From Rhizobium sp. CC-YZS058 (GTDB lineage: Bacteria > Pseudomonadota > Alphaproteobacteria > Rhizobiales > Rhizobiaceae), in assembly GCF_034720595.1 (NCBI RefSeq), contig NZ_JAYESJ010000001.1:684501-748500 (forward strand): 64,000 nucleotides of DNA, read 5' to 3'. Below, piece after piece: positions 54,322 to 64,000 of the stretch; position 1 is the first letter of the stretch, and each line of letters begins with the position of its first letter. The translations under genes and the position numbers were made by a program. The notes under the pieces are model-generated. The model worked only from the letters and a program-made list of their open reading frames with translations. It did no database searches and had not been told where the DNA came from.

Positions 54322-55784
54322 GGCGCAGTCTCCGCTGCTGGTCGTGGCGCACCGCCGGCTCCAGACGACGAAGCGGCAGGGCTGCGGATCGTGAAAGGAC
54401 GGGGCGCGGCAAAGGCGTGCAGCACGATCCCGAAGGTGCGGCGAACGGCCAGGTGAAGAAGAAGCGCTTCCGCCACCATGGCGCCCGCCGTTGCCGTCGC
54501 CGCGCCCGGCAGGCCGAACAGCGGGATGAGCAGCGCATTGAGCGCCAGATTGATGACCAGCGCGCCGGCATAGAGTTTGACGCAGAGCGACTGATGACCG
54601 GCCATCGTCAGCAGGGTCTCGGCCGGTCCGACGAAGGCCTTGGCCAGGATGCCGGCGAGCAGGATCGCCATCAGCGGGTAGCCCTGCGTGAAGGCGGGGC
54701 CGAACAGGGAAAGGAGGAAACTGCCGACAAGCAGCACGCTGCCGCCGACGGCCAGCGATGGCCAGAACGACCAGCGCGCGCTTTCGACCGCGATGATGGC
54801 GAGTTCTCTGCCGTCGCTGCCCGCCATGGCCGCCGAGAAGCGCGGTCCGGCCGCCGCCTTGACCGAGAACAGCACGAAGTGAACGAGCGCGATGGTCTTG
54901 GCCGCCGCAAAATAGATCGCGACCTTGTCGGGCTCGAGATAGAGACCCACCACCACCACGTCGGAATTGGTCAGCAGGAAATTGAATCCCTCGATCAGGA
55001 AAATCGGCAGGGCGACGCGAAACCAGCTGCCGAACTCGATCCGCCGCGGGCCCGCCGCATAGCGCCGGCCGAGCCGGTAGGACAGGGCTAGGAACTGGCC
55101 GAGGCTCGTGCAGTAGGTGGCGAGGATGCAGGCGACCATCGCCGTTTCCGCGCTCGGGGGAAAGCCGAGCGCGACGGCGCCGACCATGGCGCCGAGGATC
55201 AGCAGCGGGCGGATGATGTAGGTGGGGCTGAGCGCCGAGACAGCCCAGCTATGGGCCCGCGACGTGCCGTCCATCACATCCCCGAGCGCGATCATCGGCA
55301 GGCAGATCAGGCCAAGAATAAGCGGGACGAGGTAGTAGCCCTCGATCATCCGGCCGAAGAAGACGAGGCCGAGGAGGCCGAGGCCGGCCAGCGCGCTGGC
55401 CGAAAGCATGGCAAAAACCCGTACCGTCAGCGTCAGGCCCCGGATTTCGGCGTGCGCGTCCCGCGCACTGTATTGGGGAAGGAAGCGGATGATCGCGGTA
55501 TGGAAACCAAGGCAGGAGAGATTGCCGAACAGCACCGCCAGCACCCAGACGAAGGCATAGATTCCATAGTCGAACTCGCCCATCAGCCGGGCAAGGACGA
55601 TCTGGGACGCGAAGGCGATGGCGGCGCTGACGATGCGGATGGAAAAGGCGACCAGCGCCATGCGCTGTGCGAGATATTTAGCGTCAGAGCTCGTGAGCAG
55701 CGGTTCGAGCCGGTGCATCAACGGCAGGATCCGGTCTCTCAAACCCGGCGGCAGGGCACGCCCCGCCGTCTGACACGCCGCCAT
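54318..55784 (-). CDS. Polysaccharide biosynthesis flippase-like membrane protein
   Basis: A protein of about 488 residues with about 12-14 hydrophobic segments, of the MOP superfamily (Wzx-like lipopolysaccharide/exopolysaccharide flippases). It starts near MAACQTAGRALPPGL; an in-frame GTG at 55817 is the other possible start. The coupled acetyltransferase gene downstream suggests a pair that exports and decorates a lipid-linked glycan. No glycosyltransferases are adjacent, so the glycan is unknown. Confidence 0.85.
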   Translation of the reverse strand: MAACQTAGRALPPGLRDRILPLMHRLEPLLTSSDAKYLAQRMALVAFSIRIVSAAIAFASQIVLARLMGEFDYGIYAFVWVLAVLFGNLSCLGFHTAIIRFLPQYSARDAHAEIRGLTLTVRVFAMLSASALAGLGLLGLVFFGRMIEGYYLVPLILGLICLPMIALGDVMDGTSRAHSWAVSALSPTYIIRPLLILGAMVGAVALGFPPSAETAMVACILATYCTSLGQFLALSYRLGRRYAAGPRRIEFGSWFRVALPIFLIEGFNFLLTNSDVVVVGLYLEPDKVAIYFAAAKTIALVHFVLFSVKAAAGPRFSAAMAGSDGRELAIIAVESARWSFWPSLAVGGSVLLVGSFLLSLFGPAFTQGYPLMAILLAGILAKAFVGPAETLLTMAGHQSLCVKLYAGALVINLALNALLIPLFGLPGAATATAGAMVAEALLLHLAVRRTFGIVLHAFAAPRPFTIRSPAASSSGAGGAPRPAAETAP

Positions 55785-55920
55785 CAACACTGGAAAAACA
55801 CTCGCCTTGGACCGCACAACCCAAAGGCAAGCGATAGCAGGACAGAGTTAAGATTTGGTTGGACGGCGCGGCGAGACGCTCAAGGGTGGCCGGGGCGGGC
55901 CGTGGGCCCACCCGTTTCCC

Positions 55921-58623
<2,703 letters not shown>

Positions 58624-58896
58624 CTGCATGGTCCTTTCATCTGTGCCGTCGACGTTTCGCGCGCGTTCCGTCATCCCGCCGCATGCGCTGAAACGCCCTG
58701 ATCTTGTTCTGGACGCGAGGTTGCGTGACAGATAAGAGGGGGGTCGATTGATGTCAACGGGAGTTCCGGCCCGACAAGACCCTGAAAAACCGACGTCGCA
58801 AGGCTAAAGAACGGCCACAATCTGGTGGTTTCGAAGCGGCGGCCCGGCCCTTACGAAGGGTGGCTCGGAAACTCGATCTCGAAAGGTTTTAGAGGA

Positions 58897-59766
58897 ATGT
58901 TGAAGAACAGACTGCTCGCAGCCGTGGCGCTGACCGCAGTGATGGCGCTCTCCGGCCCCGTCCTGGCGCAGGATGCCGCCGATCCGGTCGTCGCGAAGGT
59001 GGGCGATGCAGAGATCCTCAAGTCCGAACTCGATCTGGCCATCGGCTCGCTCGATCCGCAGCTGGCCCAGCTGCCGGACGAACAGAAGCGCGCCGCCGCC
59101 CTTTCGGGCCTTGTCGACGTGAAGCTGCTTGCCAAGGATGCCGAGAAGGAAGGCCTGCAGAACGACGCCGACTTCAAGAAGCGTCTCGCCTATCTGAACG
59201 ACCGCGAACTCCACAACGCCTTCTTCAAGAAGCATGTCGTCGAGGCCGTGACGCCGGACGAGGTGAAGGCGCGCTACGACAAGGAAGTCGCAGTGATCAA
59301 GCCGCAGGAAGAGGTGAAGGCCCGCCATATCCTGGTCAAGACCGAGGATGAAGCCAAGGCGATCATCAAGGAGCTCGACGGCGGCAAGGATTTCGCCACG
59401 CTCGCCAAGGAGAAGTCGACCGATCCGAACAAGGATGACGGCGGCGATCTCGGCTACTTCACCAAGGACCGCATGGTGCCGGAATTCTCCGAAGCCGCCT
59501 TCGCGCTCGAAAAGGGCAAGTACACGACGACGCCGGTCAAATCCCAGTTCGGCTATCACGTCATCCTGCTCGAAGATAAGCGCCTGCAGCCGCCGCCGCC
59601 GCTCGAACAGGTCGAGCCGCAGGTCAAGCAGCTGGTCATGCGCGACAAGTATCTTGCTCTGCTCGCCTCTGCCAAGCAGGGCTCGACCGTCGAGATCAGC
59701 GATCCGGCTCTCAAGAAGGCCTATGACGAGGCCAACAAGGCCGAGGCCGAAGACGGCGCCAACTGA
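58897..59766 (+). CDS. Periplasmic peptidyl-prolyl isomerase (PpiC/SurA-type parvulin)
   Basis: A 289-residue exported parvulin. A signal peptide ([19 protein letters not shown]) is followed by an N-terminal SurA-like helical domain and a rotamase domain ([20 protein letters not shown] ... [20 protein letters not shown]). It assists folding of secreted or outer-membrane proteins. The ATG at 58897 has an AGAGGA site just before it. It is divergent from secA. Two hairpins follow before argJ. Confidence 0.92.
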   Translation: MLKNRLLAAVALTAVMALSGPVLAQDAADPVVAKVGDAEILKSELDLAIGSLDPQLAQLPDEQKRAAALSGLVDVKLLAKDAEKEGLQNDADFKKRLAYLNDRELHNAFFKKHVVEAVTPDEVKARYDKEVAVIKPQEEVKARHILVKTEDEAKAIIKELDGGKDFATLAKEKSTDPNKDDGGDLGYFTKDRMVPEFSEAAFALEKGKYTTTPVKSQFGYHVILLEDKRLQPPPPLEQVEPQVKQLVMRDKYLALLASAKQGSTVEISDPALKKAYDEANKAEAEDGAN

Positions 59767-59773
59767 TCGGCAT

Positions 59774-59795
59774 CCTGTCACGATGCCGTGACAGG
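59774..59795 (+). terminator. Perfect 8-bp hairpin after the foldase gene
   Basis: CCTGTCAC (59774-59781) pairs with GTGACAGG (59788-59795) around GATGCC, just after the foldase stop codon. It is probably an RNA 3'-end stabilising structure rather than a terminator, as no T-run follows. Confidence 0.5.
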
Positions 59796-59816
59796 CTCTG
59801 GTCTAGAACCATATGG

Positions 59817-59844
59817 ATCCCGGGGGCCTGCTCCCGGGATTTTT
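59817..59844 (+). terminator. Intrinsic terminator between the foldase gene and argJ
   Basis: ATCCCGGG (59817-59824) pairs perfectly with CCCGGGAT (59833-59840) around an 8-base loop, followed by TTTT. It should separate the foldase transcript from argJ. Confidence 0.8.
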
Positions 59845-59876
59845 CATCCTTCATCCTTCAGCACCGGATTTCGCCC

Positions 59877-61118
59877 ATGTCCGACACCGTCTCACCGCTC
59901 GCTCCGAAGACCTTCGCCATCATTCCGCCGCTGCGCGGCGTGCGCATGGCCACTGCGGAGGCCGGCATCAAGTATCGGAACCGGACGGACGTGCTGATGA
60001 TGGTGTTCGACGCGCCGGCTGCGGTGGCAGGCGTCTTTACCCGTTCGCTCTGCCCTTCGGCCGCAGTCGACTTCTGCCGCAGGAACCTTGCCGGCGGCGT
60101 CGCCCGGGCCGTCGTCGTCAATTCCGGCAATGCCAATGCCTTTACCGGCGTCAAGGGCCGCGCCTCGACCGAACTGACCGCCGAGAAGGCGGCCGAAGCC
60201 GTCGGCTGCACGACCGGGGAGGTCTTCCTGGCCTCCACCGGCGTCATCGGCGAACCGCTGGACGCCACCAAGTTTTCCGGCGTGCTCGCAGACATGACGG
60301 CGCGGGCGACGGAAGACTTCTGGTTCGAGGCCGCCAAGGCGATCATGACCACCGACACCTATCCGAAGGTCGCCACCCGCAGCGCCGAGATCGGCGGCGT
60401 GCCGGTGACGCTGAACGGCATTGCCAAGGGCGCCGGCATGATCGCCCCCGATATGGCGACGATGCTCTCCTTCGTCGTGACCGATGCCGATATCGCGCCC
60501 GCTGCGCTGCAGGTGCTTCTGTCCGCGGGCGTCGGCCCGTCCTTCAATTCGATCACCGTCGATAGCGACACCTCCACCTCCGACACGCTGATGCTGTTTG
60601 CCACCGGCGCGGCAGCTGCGGACGGACAGGCCCGGGTGACCGACGCCGCCGATCCCGCACTGGCCGGCTTCAAGGCGGCGCTCGATGCGCTGCTCTTCGA
60701 TCTCGCGCTCCAGGTGGTGCGCGATGGCGAGGGCGCCCGCAAGATGGTGGCCATCGCGGTCGAGGGGGCGGAAAGCGATGCGGCCGCCAAGCGGATCGGC
60801 CTGTCGATCGCCAATTCGCCGCTGGTAAAGACTGCGGTCGCCGGCGAGGATGCCAATTGGGGCCGCGTGGTCATGGCTGTCGGCAAGGCCGGCGAACGGG
60901 CCGATCGCGACCGGCTGGCCATCTGGTTCGGCGGCATTCGCGTCGCCGTCAATGGCGAGCGGGACCCCGACTATTCGGAGGCCGCCGCCTCCGCGGTGAT
61001 GAAGGAAGAGGACATCGCCATCAAGGTCGAGATCGGTCTCGGCAACGGAACGGCGACCGTCTACACCTGCGACCTTACCAAGGCCTATGTCGAGATCAAT
61101 GGCGACTACCGGAGCTGA
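59877..61118 (+). CDS. argJ: Bifunctional glutamate N-acetyltransferase/amino-acid acetyltransferase
   Basis: A 413-residue self-cleaving OAT recycling the acetyl group in arginine synthesis (acetylornithine plus glutamate). The autoprocessing Thr lies in the [15 protein letters not shown] motif, about residue 199. [25 protein letters not shown] and a C-terminal [12 protein letters not shown] are conserved. It starts 33 bases after a terminator and is followed 10 bases later by a GNAT gene and mutT. Confidence 0.96.
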   Translation: MSDTVSPLAPKTFAIIPPLRGVRMATAEAGIKYRNRTDVLMMVFDAPAAVAGVFTRSLCPSAAVDFCRRNLAGGVARAVVVNSGNANAFTGVKGRASTELTAEKAAEAVGCTTGEVFLASTGVIGEPLDATKFSGVLADMTARATEDFWFEAAKAIMTTDTYPKVATRSAEIGGVPVTLNGIAKGAGMIAPDMATMLSFVVTDADIAPAALQVLLSAGVGPSFNSITVDSDTSTSDTLMLFATGAAAADGQARVTDAADPALAGFKAALDALLFDLALQVVRDGEGARKMVAIAVEGAESDAAAKRIGLSIANSPLVKTAVAGEDANWGRVVMAVGKAGERADRDRLAIWFGGIRVAVNGERDPDYSEAAASAVMKEEDIAIKVEIGLGNGTATVYTCDLTKAYVEINGDYRS

Positions 61119-61128
61119 CGGGACCAGC

Positions 61129-61908
61129 ATGCCGGGCCAAGCCGCCGCTCCCACGCTGCCGGCCGTCCGGCGGCTCGAGGCCGTAGGGTTCCGCGCCTGG
61201 CCGGCGGCGGACATCCACTATGACGGCAGCTGGCTCGTGCGGCTGACGCCCGGTCACGGCTCCCGCCGGCTGAACTCGGTCAACCCGCTCGATCCCTTCG
61301 ACTGCGGCGATCTTGAGGGCCGGCTCGCCCGCGCCGGTCGCCGGTTTGCCACAGCCGGCCGACCCCTGACGCTGCGCCAGACGCCGCTGACGCCGCCATC
61401 CCTGGTCGCTTATCTCGATGGAGCCGGCTGGTCGCGCTTTGCCGAAACCATCGTCATGACGGGGGAGATCCCGCCCCATGAGGCGGGGGAAACGGTCGAG
61501 CATCTGCCGCTGCGTGATCTGGCGCGCTTCGCCGAGGCCCGACTGGCTATCAGCGGCGAACCGCCGGAAAGCGCCTCGACGCTCTTGTCGATCCTGGAGG
61601 CGATCAAGCCGGAGTGTGGCCTGTTCCTCTTCGAAGAACGCGGCTTCGGGCCGACGGCGGTGGCCATGGCCGTTCATGACAGTGATCTGCTCGGCATCAA
61701 CCAGGTGGCTGTGCATGCGCAGCGCCGCCGCGCCGGGCTCGGTACCGCGCTGCTGTCCGCCTGCCTGCGCTGGGGACGGCTCAAGGGTGCGCGCCAGGCC
61801 TGGCTGGCCGTCGAGGCGGCCAATGCGCCGGCGCGGGCCCTTTACGAAGGCTTCGGCTTCCGCGAAACCTATCGCTATGTCTACCGCCAGCCGAAGGACC
61901 ACCCATGA
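61129..61908 (+). CDS. GNAT family N-acetyltransferase
   Basis: A 259-residue GNAT protein. The acetyl-CoA motif is in VAVHAQRRRAGLGTALLSAC, with FGFRETYRYVYRQP at the C-terminus; residues 1-140 form a second, weakly related domain (DIHYDGSWLVRLTPGHGSRR). The ATG at 61129 is used; another at 61099 is in frame. Its stop overlaps the mutT start (ATGA). Its substrate is unknown, although the operon with argJ suggests an amino-acid-derived substrate. Confidence 0.88.
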   Translation: MPGQAAAPTLPAVRRLEAVGFRAWPAADIHYDGSWLVRLTPGHGSRRLNSVNPLDPFDCGDLEGRLARAGRRFATAGRPLTLRQTPLTPPSLVAYLDGAGWSRFAETIVMTGEIPPHEAGETVEHLPLRDLARFAEARLAISGEPPESASTLLSILEAIKPECGLFLFEERGFGPTAVAMAVHDSDLLGINQVAVHAQRRRAGLGTALLSACLRWGRLKGARQAWLAVEAANAPARALYEGFGFRETYRYVYRQPKDHP

Positions 61909-62321
61909 GCCCGCCCCGTGAGTTCCGCATTCTCGTCGTGGCCGCCTGCGCCCTCATCGATGGCGACGGCCGCGTGCTCATCGCGCAGCGGCCGGAAGGC
62001 AAGCCGATGGCAGGACTGTGGGAATTTCCGGGCGGCAAGGTCGAGGCCGGCGAAACGCCGGAACAGACGCTGATCCGCGAGCTGAACGAGGAGCTCGGGA
62101 TCACCACCAAGGTCGATTGCCTGGCGCCGCTGACCTTCGCCAGCCACTCCTACGAGGCCTTCCACCTGCTGATGCCGCTCTATGTCTGCCGGCGCTATGA
62201 GGGCATTCCGCAGGGCAGGGAGGGCCAGGCGCTGAAATGGGTCCGTGCGACCAGCCTGCGGGACTATCCCATGCCGCCCGCCGACGAGCCGCTGATCCCC
62301 CATCTGATCGACCTTCTCTAG
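61905..62321 (+). CDS. mutT: 8-oxo-dGTP diphosphatase (MutT, Nudix family)
   Basis: A 138-residue Nudix hydrolase removing oxidised guanine nucleotides. The Nudix box is intact (GGKVEAGETPEQTL then RELNEELGI), preceded by LIAQRPEGKPMAGLWEFPGG, the MutT hallmark. Its ATG overlaps the GNAT stop (ATGA). It completes an argJ-GNAT-mutT operon, an arrangement seen in rhizobia. Confidence 0.94.
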   Translation: MSPPREFRILVVAACALIDGDGRVLIAQRPEGKPMAGLWEFPGGKVEAGETPEQTLIRELNEELGITTKVDCLAPLTFASHSYEAFHLLMPLYVCRRYEGIPQGREGQALKWVRATSLRDYPMPPADEPLIPHLIDLL

Positions 62322-62416
62322 GCGCTCCGCAGCCGCGGCAGCGCCTGGTGGCATTGCGGCAACAGGCCAAGTTTTCAACAATCTGACTGATGAATCCTTT
62401 CCAAGGGAGGCGCCCG

Positions 62417-62431
62417 TTAAGGGATCGTTTA
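62417..62431. promoter_or_regulatory. CtrA-type box (7 of 8) upstream of the pilin pair
   Basis: TTAA at 62417-62420 and TTTA at 62428-62431 flank seven bases (GGGATCG), one mismatch from TTAA-N7-TTAA. It lies about 93 bases before the small membrane-protein gene at 62524, which is followed by the Flp pilin gene. CtrA controls pilA in Caulobacter, so CtrA regulation here is plausible but inferred. Confidence 0.55.
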
Positions 62432-62523
62432 TCTCCTCACGGCACAATGGTGTTCGATTGTGGCGCAAAGGCGCAATGGCGTAGCAGGGGACCGCCATTG
62501 CAGGCGCATGGTAAGAGGGTCTC

Positions 62524-62847
62524 ATGGCAAACGACGATTTCTGGCGCACTGTGCAGGACAAGGACATCGACATGCCGCAGCGTCAAAGCACCGGCGTCCT
62601 GAATCTGTCGCTGCTTTTCGGCACGGCCGTCATCGCCCTGACGTTGATCCTCACCCCGATGCTGTCCCAGAAGTCGGACAGCAAGGTGCTGGCCAATGCG
62701 CCGATCGATTACGACACGATCCAGACAGGCTCGATCCCCGCGCAAGCGGGCGAGACCAAGCGCTACACGGTTCGCCGCAGCATTCTGCAGGACATGCCGG
62801 GTGCCGTCTGCGTGATCAATGGGGATGGCAGCAAGAGCGGCTGCTGA
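62524..62847 (+). CDS. Small membrane protein upstream of the Flp pilin
   Basis: A 107-residue protein (MANDDFWRTVQDKDIDMPQR onward) with one membrane helix (about residues 26-48, VLNLSLLFGTAVIALTLILT) and an extracytoplasmic C-terminus that has two cysteines (AVCVINGDGSKSGC). No family is recognised. It is 58 bases ahead of the Flp pilin gene on the same strand. A pilus-associated role is inference from context only. Confidence 0.75.
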   Translation: MANDDFWRTVQDKDIDMPQRQSTGVLNLSLLFGTAVIALTLILTPMLSQKSDSKVLANAPIDYDTIQTGSIPAQAGETKRYTVRRSILQDMPGAVCVINGDGSKSGC

Positions 62848-62905
62848 TCCGGGTGCGAAAGAAGGCGCGGCGAGCCTGTGTGCCGCCGGCCAGGGGGCGA
62901 AGGGC

Positions 62906-63082
62906 ATGAAGGCTATTCTCAATCGCCTCCTGAAGGCGCGCTCCGGGGCAACTGCCGTGGAGTACGGCCTTATCGGCGGCATCATGGCGGTGGTGATCAT
63001 CGTCGCCTTCGGCAACTTCACCACCGCGCTCACCGACATGTTCACCTACATCACCGACGTGTTGGCCAACGCCTGGAAGTAA
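62906..63082 (+). CDS. pilA: Flp family type IVb pilin
   Basis: A 58-residue prepilin. The short N-terminal leader MKAILNRLLKARSGATAVEYGLIGG has the Flp pilin hydrophobic start with the conserved Glu-Tyr pair (VEYGLI), followed by a hydrophobic helix and a short C-terminus. It is the major subunit of Tad-type pili. The ATG at 62906 has a GGGGGCGAAGGG site. No Tad/Cpa assembly genes lie next to it in this window, so they are elsewhere. Confidence 0.92.
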   Translation: MKAILNRLLKARSGATAVEYGLIGGIMAVVIIVAFGNFTTALTDMFTYITDVLANAWK

Positions 63083-63109
63083 GGCGGCGACAAGGGCTGC
63101 AGTTCTCCC

Positions 63110-63985
63110 TTACAGATCGTCACGCACCTTGAGCGCGTCCGCCAGGCGCGCCTTCGCCGATCCGGGCTTCAGCGGCTTCTGCTGGCTTTCATGCGGCGCC
63201 CAGCCGGAAATGAAGATGACGGAAAAGGTCGCGCGGATGCGGCCATCGGCATCGGCATATCGTTGCGCATAGAGTTCGGCGGCCCGCAGAAACACCGCGC
63301 GCGGCAGCGGCTTGCGGCTGCGGGCGACGAGCGGGTTGGTCATGCCCATGGCCCGCAGGTCCTTCATCAGCGAGAACAGCGAGGCGTAGCGCACCGTGTA
63401 GGTTTCCGTGTCGGCCACGGGAAGCGCGAAGCCGGCGCGCTGCAGAAGCCCGCCCATGTCCCGCACATCGGCAAAGGGCACCACGCGCGGTCCCGCTCCG
63501 CCGGTCACCTCGCTTTCCGCCTCCAGCAGGACGCTGCGCAGTTCCTGCAGCGTTCCGGCACCCGGAATGGCGGCAAGGAACAGCCCGTCCGGCTTCAGCG
63601 CGCGCCGAACCTGGATGAAGACGCCCGGCGTGTCGTTGGTCAGATGCAGCGAGAGCGGCGAGACGACGAGGTTGACCGAGGCGGGCGCGAGCGGCACCGT
63701 TTCCAGCGGCGAAACGAGCAGATCCTCGCCGGGGGCGGCGAAGGCCGCGTCCGTCTCGACGCGCCGCAGCGTGCCGATCTTGCCGGTGGCAAGCAGTGCC
63801 CGGGCCGTGGCGCCCGTATAGCCATGCAGTTCCACCGCCGCGTCGAACTGGCGCTCCACCACGGAGAGACGTTCCGCGAGATCCTGCCCCACCAGGTCCA
63901 GCAGGAAGGATGCCTTCTCGTCGCCCGCCTTCAGGGCCCGAAGGCGACGCGCGGCGATCAGCGTCTGGTCAAAGACGATGTCCAA
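63110..63985 (-). CDS. SAM-dependent methyltransferase (BioC/NDUFAF5-like)
   Basis: A 291-residue class I methyltransferase-like protein starting with a TTG at 63985, which has a GGAG site about eight bases upstream. MDIVFDQTLIAARRLRALKA opens the family, followed by a degenerate SAM loop (AAVELHGYTGATARALLAT) and LVVSPLSLHLTNDTPGVFIQ. Relatives include NDUFAF5/SAM methyltransferases and BioC; here the exact methylated target is unknown. Confidence 0.82.
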   Translation of the reverse strand: MDIVFDQTLIAARRLRALKAGDEKASFLLDLVGQDLAERLSVVERQFDAAVELHGYTGATARALLATGKIGTLRRVETDAAFAAPGEDLLVSPLETVPLAPASVNLVVSPLSLHLTNDTPGVFIQVRRALKPDGLFLAAIPGAGTLQELRSVLLEAESEVTGGAGPRVVPFADVRDMGGLLQRAGFALPVADTETYTVRYASLFSLMKDLRAMGMTNPLVARSRKPLPRAVFLRAAELYAQRYADADGRIRATFSVIFISGWAPHESQQKPLKPGSAKARLADALKVRDDL

Positions 63986-64000
63986 GGGAAAGCTCCTTTC

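Noticed and set aside
55848-55862. TTAA-N7-TTGG near the flippase start as a CtrA box
   Set aside because: The second half-site has only two of four matches and the target gene has no known cell-cycle link; too weak to list.

Overview
The window is a GC-rich (roughly low-60s % by eye) chromosomal stretch from an alphaproteobacterium, almost certainly Rhizobiaceae (Rhizobium/Agrobacterium/Ensifer-like). The evidence is the gene content and order: xerD / aroK-aroB, BolA / J-domain / cobS-cobT, ftsE-ftsX-ydcF-plsC, cpdR, a TIGR02302 protein next to lysA-lptM-argH, secA / PpiC-type foldase / argJ, and typical alphaproteobacterial DUF1236, DUF2125 and DUF3108 proteins. Genes are densely packed on both strands. 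I see no prophage, conjugative element, CRISPR array, intact insertion sequence or secondary-metabolite cluster. One tRNA gene, tRNA-Leu(CAA), is present.

Layout. 1-9.5 kb: partial chemotaxis-receptor-like protein, Lrp regulator, M20 amidohydrolase, D,D-carboxypeptidase, histidine-rich CobW GTPase, TusA-like protein, L,D-transpeptidase lipoprotein, accA, xerD with a tiny membrane-protein gene. 9.5-19 kb: aroK-aroB, BolA, J-domain protein, cobS-cobT, phytase-like esterase, DUF1236, queuosine-precursor transporter, rpmB, DUF3108. 19-27 kb: EamA exporter, cupin/gloB, methyltransferase, hisC-tyrC, DUF2125, ChaC-like protein, plsC and ydcF. 27-32 kb: ftsEX, GNAT, an unrecognised membrane protein, hpt and cpdR. 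32-41 kb: TIGR02302 protein, lysA, lptM, argH, tlpA, 3-hydroxyacyl-CoA dehydrogenase and three small hypothetical genes. 41-53 kb: tRNA-Leu, YqaA, dsbB, HNH nuclease, AlkA, GluQ-RS, YihY, SDR, PduO-type adenosyltransferase, rhomboid, etfBA, acyl-CoA synthetase. 53-64 kb: acetyltransferase-flippase pair, secA, PpiC-type foldase, argJ-GNAT-mutT, small membrane protein plus Flp pilin, and a BioC-like methyltransferase.

Most of this is core metabolism and envelope biology. The most interesting layer is regulatory. Two perfect TTAA-N7-TTAA palindromes (CtrA-type boxes) flank the short segment between ftsE and an orphan membrane-protein gene. A 7/8 match lies upstream of the Flp-pilin pair, and a degenerate one lies upstream of the L,D-transpeptidase. 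In two of the four the seven-base spacer contains a GANTC (CcrM) methylation site. cpdR, whose product controls CtrA turnover, is in the same neighbourhood. This suggests a cell-cycle-controlled set of division, wall and pilus genes.

Other unusual structures are a 46-bp palindrome resembling two fused IS3-family ends, set exactly in the loop of a terminator; two oppositely oriented arrays of a 7-bp repeat between hpt and cpdR; an inverted pair of intergenic repeats after cpdR; and a chain of overlapping four- and five-residue minicistrons leading into tlpA.
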